Source: Lithospermum erythrorhizon (taxonomy: Eukaryota > Streptophyta > Magnoliopsida > Boraginales > Boraginaceae). From it: 64,000 nucleotides of DNA. The position numbers and the translations under genes were made by a program. This document shows positions 59,874 to 64,000 of the stretch, piece by piece. The notes beneath the pieces are model-generated. The model worked only from the letters and a program-made list of their open reading frames with translations. It made no database searches and was not told the DNA's origin. Numbering within the stretch: position 1 is the first letter of the stretch; each line of letters starts with the position of its first letter. The DNA is taken from positions 174,134 through 238,133 of the forward strand of contig JADFUC010002194.1 in the NCBI GenBank assembly GCA_019722365.1. The letters are read 5' to 3'.

Positions 59874-62400
59874 CTCCTCATGATACCTGGTGGGTTACAA
59901 TATCGCTAGATCTTAATTATTAATCGTTATAATAATAGTAATTGGTCAATTATTATTATTATACAACTACTATTATCCGAGCCTGGCGTCACACACATAC
60001 AAATGACGTGCTGAAGTTGTTTCATGTATGAAATTAAAGAGAACTATATAATTGAGAAATGTATTTCCTCATCAAGTGGTTCTACATTTTATGTAGAATA
60101 TCGATTGAATAAATAGAATCACTAAATAGTTATTTAATTGGTTCGAGTAATTTTAGTATTTATCGATAATTTGAAAGATTATTGATATTTGACTCATTAC
60201 TATTTAATTATTTAATTAAATAGTTCAACTTTATTAGCAACCTGCGTCTTAATCTTAACTAATAATAACAGAGTTAATCTAGAGTCAAGCTAATACTTAA
60301 CGTGGTCGCTTATCGTGGGTTTGTTTTAACCTAGCCCTATAAGCAAAACTTTGTAGGGTTTTTCATCATGTTTTGTAAAACTTTTCACCAAAACCCTAGT
60401 AGCCGCCCCCTTGGCTTCAAATTCTCCCAAGAATTTTAAGCTCCTCTCGTTTTGCCTTAACTCTGTTTGACAAGATAGATTAAGTTCTTGATTCAACTCT
60501 CCCGGCGTGTGGACTAACTGTAGATACTGGCTACGATTGGATATTACAACAAGGAGCTGAAAGGGAAGTCAAATCACAACGTGAATTCGCTGGGGCTGCG
60601 GGATTTGGTGGAATTTGCACTGCACCTGTAAGTCCTCTGCTCATATTTAATTATATGTTTTTGTATCAATAAATGTAGTATGCACTTTAAAGATCCCCTC
60701 GAACTATGGATTTGTATTTATACTCATATATCCATAGTAATTTTCTTCGGCATCAACAGAGCCAAATTAAAAGTTGTTTTGTTTTCATTTATTTTATGCT
60801 TGTTTTGTGTTTTATCAATTTTTTATTTGATTAATTTTTGTTCATATTAATTGATAAATATATGATGAGAGAACAAATCACCATGTTCTTGATTATTGAT
60901 TTACACACGCCATGTTTCTTTACGACGATGTATTATCATATTTTGTTAACATGAATTTTGTTTCATAAATTAAAAGGACGATTTAATTGATTTTTGCTTC
61001 AAAAACGCTTTGTAAAACGTGTTTGGGGCGTGTAAAATTTTTGTAAAATTAAAACCTAATTTTTTCGGGAACCCGATAAGGCACGCCGAAGACTATTAAA
61101 TTTCATACTTTTTGATTTTTCTAAGTGCCTCAAAAAACAATTTTTGAGATTTCGACTGCTTAATTAATAATTAAATATGAAAATTTATTTTAATGAACGA
61201 CTAAGGATTTGTTCAAGAAATATGGAGTTTAACGCGTGTTCACTTCATAAATTTTGAAAATTTTAAAGCCTCCAACACGATTCTACAAACGACCAATTAA
61301 ATCAAAAACCGAAGTTAAATATGGTATTATTACCATAATGTCGATCGCCCGGCGCACTGCGCTGGCCGGGCGCCGGATCGGATTGATTTTGGCAGGTCTT
61401 TCAAAATGACGGTCGGACGGTACTACCTATGGCGGCGCGTTGTTTTAATCGTGAAATGCTCATAGGCCGACATCGTCCGAGCCCATTACGATGCTGCGGC
61501 CCTAATTTTCAAAACCCTAATTCCAATTTATTCCCTTATTTTGGTTTCCTCAAAATTATGGGACTAGTTAATATTTCGGTTTTTTATTGATTATTTGTCA
61601 TTTAATCAACTAATTAATTGTAATTTCACTATGTGATGACAATTAATTAATTTTTATATTATAAATTAATTTAAAAGTCGATATAACAATTATGGTAACA
61701 ACTTCACTACATTTAATGTATTTAGAATATATTTGTGATGAATTTTCTATACGGAGTATGGTTAATAATTACTGGTAATACTCACACTGGATACGCTGTA
61801 TTTGATAATCGAGTTTATATTAATTAATTTTAATATGTGTAATAACATGGATTAATTAATTTGATAATTACAAACATTTATTTTCCAAAATATTTATTAA
61901 GCTTCATTTATGCCATTTGTTTTAAAGTGCCTATATTTTTGTAACAACGGTGGATTGAAACTGGTATAGCGATATGGCCCATTTATTTTTCGTCCGCGAA
62001 CTGCACAAATAGAATGACCTTCAAGTTTCATATTTCTTGTATTTATTTATTTTCATCGCTTTTACCCATGCCTCGTGCCCCGGCTCAAGACATGGGTTAG
62101 TATGTGTAAATATTGTAAATGTATGTCAAGATATCAAGATCATTTCACTACGATAATTTCATGATCTGTATTTTTATCCGTATACAAGATACTAGAATTA
62201 GGACTTCATGTTAGTATTTGATAAATACTTGTAATAGGTTCTAGGGGCCATATCGTATATCTCTTTCGAATGCGCATTACTGTTTTATTTTTCTTCACGC
62301 CGCATGTATTGCTTCGATTATGCTACATTTAATTTAGTAAATGAAAACAAAGTAATAATAATCTTACCAATTAAAATTTAAGCAAAGTATCAAGCCAATT
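59874..62400. other. AT-rich, LTR-like or untranslated repeat sequence
   Basis: 59930-60330 is rich in TTATTAT and TTTAATTA words. 60360-60640 has AAAACCCTAGTAGCCGCC and a CACCTGTAAGT donor-like site, in the style of an LTR leader. A partner repeat was not found inside the window. Confidence 0.35.
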
Positions 62401-64000
62401 TTGTAAAGCTGGGCAATCAATCGCATCAATCGGGCACACCGTGACGGGCGTTACAATGTTGCATTTGATAGCTATGACAATGGATCATGTTGAAGTTATT
62501 TCCACTAACGCCGCTGGCTTTCTACTTGTATCAATCCAAGTAACACTTTGGTTTAATCGTAGTTTAACTGCCGGAGATGTCGGGTAGCATCCTCGTAAAG
62601 AGATGCTACAATACACAAAGAGTTATGTAGAAGTACATAATTGGTCGACAACCTACTATTATGCACCGGATCAAAATGGGGCAAATACGCTGCTTGAATT
62701 TAAGTGTAATAGGTCTCGATAATAATATATTTCTGTGAGATTTGACGTATTAGTATTTACTTTTACAATTATTTGTAGTGTTTTAGTACGATAGTTTATC
62801 GAATCTATTTTATTTACTATTCTTGTAGAATTAATATGGCTACCACTATCAAGGCAAATTCTAGAACCGTCAAACTACATTAACTCGTCATGCGGTATTA
62901 CGGTGCAAATTTCGAGACGCTGGCCCTGAGTCAAGGTTGTCTTCAAGTCAGACGATTGAATACGCTCTGTAAAAAAAGAAATTCTATACATCTTCCTCTC
63001 CGGGATCATGGTACCGAAGAAATACGAGTCAAGATACAAGTTATGACTCTAAACGCAAAAAGTTGTCTTTATGCTTTATTCTGATGAGCCGAAGTTTCGT
63101 GCTTGTAGATGATTTAAAGATCAATGCAGATATGACATTTATCGGCTCTTGAGCTTTTAATCAAGGAGCGTGCGTATCACGAGAAATACTAAACTTTTCG
63201 TGCTCCCTCATCGATCGCAAAACAACAATGCGCCTGACACAAGACTGGTGCAACGGATCTCCCCGCTGCCGTGCGCATCCGATCTCGCCAAGCCGTGACG
63301 TGATAAGCCTCAAGTTAGAGTTCTTATCACCACGAGATCTCGCTTTAGTCGATATGTTCAAGTATATCAAAGGCTATGCTACAAGGTCGATCGTTTCTAC
63401 GAGTCCATAAACAACAACTATCAGCCGACATGCTAATGAGTTTTTGGATAATAATAAGAGGTCTTCTCGCTCTACCGCCGCTGTTCTAGCGTAACGCCCA
63501 GCATGCAGGCGTGTAAGGCGCCTGCTGCATTTACATCCGCCAATTATCGCGAAACTCAAGGCGGTCACCGTGGAGCCGGCCCTGTAGAAATTCAACTCCA
63601 GAGAAAATAAGCGTTTAATAAACACCAAGCCTAAAGGAAGTATGTTATCAAGTTTGTACAACTTCTAATTTACTCTCGTGGGTGCTGTATTGTAACTGCT
63701 GTAGTTCTCATATTTGTCGTGAATATTTGGTGAAACTCAAGCCAAGCAGGAAAGACTTAGTGGAACATCCTCGCGCTGCTGTGGAAACGGGCGCTGGCTG
63801 TCATGGCCCTCGCAGGATCCATTAGTTTAAATTTGCCCACGGGCCTTGTTTTGAACTTATCTCCGGGTTACTGCGTACCGGCACTTGGTGTGAATATTAC
63901 TTTAATACTGCTTTGAATAACGATGGCCATTTTTCAATGTATCCCGATGAATTTAGGATCACCGCGAATTTAGCAATACGTAACTGAACGAAGTACTGAG
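62401..64000. other. Unresolved degenerate sequence, probably retroelement
   Basis: Short ORFs only (up to 95 codons, 63374-63661 on -). A frame with LALVDMFKYIKGYATR near 63335 is mildly gag-like. No domain could be supported. Confidence 0.3.

Overview
The window is nuclear DNA of a flowering plant, most likely a eudicot. It is AT-rich, its genes have many introns, and it is full of Ty1/copia and Ty3/gypsy LTR retrotransposons, a Stowaway-like MITE and SINE-like fragments. The gene families recognised are plant-type: the 23 kDa complex I subunit TYKY, an X8-domain wall protein, a TTL TPR-thioredoxin, ACR ACT-repeat and TBC Rab-GAP. The species cannot be fixed from the sequence.

Layout. 1-2849: 3' part of a decayed copia element with its 3' LTR. 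3.1-4.8 kb: two gene fragments, SRP72-like (+) and ACT-domain ACR-like (-). 4888-16962: a three-level nest, with a Ty3/gypsy chromovirus (-) inside a short-LTR copia element (+) inside a small MITE. 17389-19898: an intact eight-exon gene for complex I subunit TYKY/NDUFS8. 20848-23232: a two-exon gene joining a coiled coil to a BED zinc finger. 24.2-26.8 kb (-): a broken TBC-domain gene. 27190-31544 (-): an intact three-exon X8-domain gene whose second intron carries a complete 2.7 kb LTR element with a clean target duplication. 32.47 kb: one stranded frataxin exon.

32.9-52.6 kb is almost wholly decayed repeats. It holds a CACTA-like candidate with AT-rich repeats and a 61-bp minisatellite, a GC-rich 25-bp minisatellite, a copia element on the - strand (42.4-45.2 kb) and another on the + strand (45.6-50.7 kb). 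52.6-56.6 kb (-) holds a 97-codon orphan ORF and an eight-exon TTL gene with an intact N-terminal half and a damaged middle. From 57.65 kb to the end lies a second CACTA-like candidate and unresolved repeats.

There is no operon or shared pathway. The two clearly intact recognised genes act in mitochondrial respiration (TYKY) and probably at the cell wall or plasmodesmata (X8). No wholly new system was found. The most useful observations are the datable TE nesting, the X8 intron insertion, the coiled-coil/BED architecture, the cluster of gene fragments, and a C/G-rich indel pattern in the repeats that may partly be a sequencing artefact. Coordinates of decayed elements are approximate, and family calls come from recognising motifs, not from database searches.
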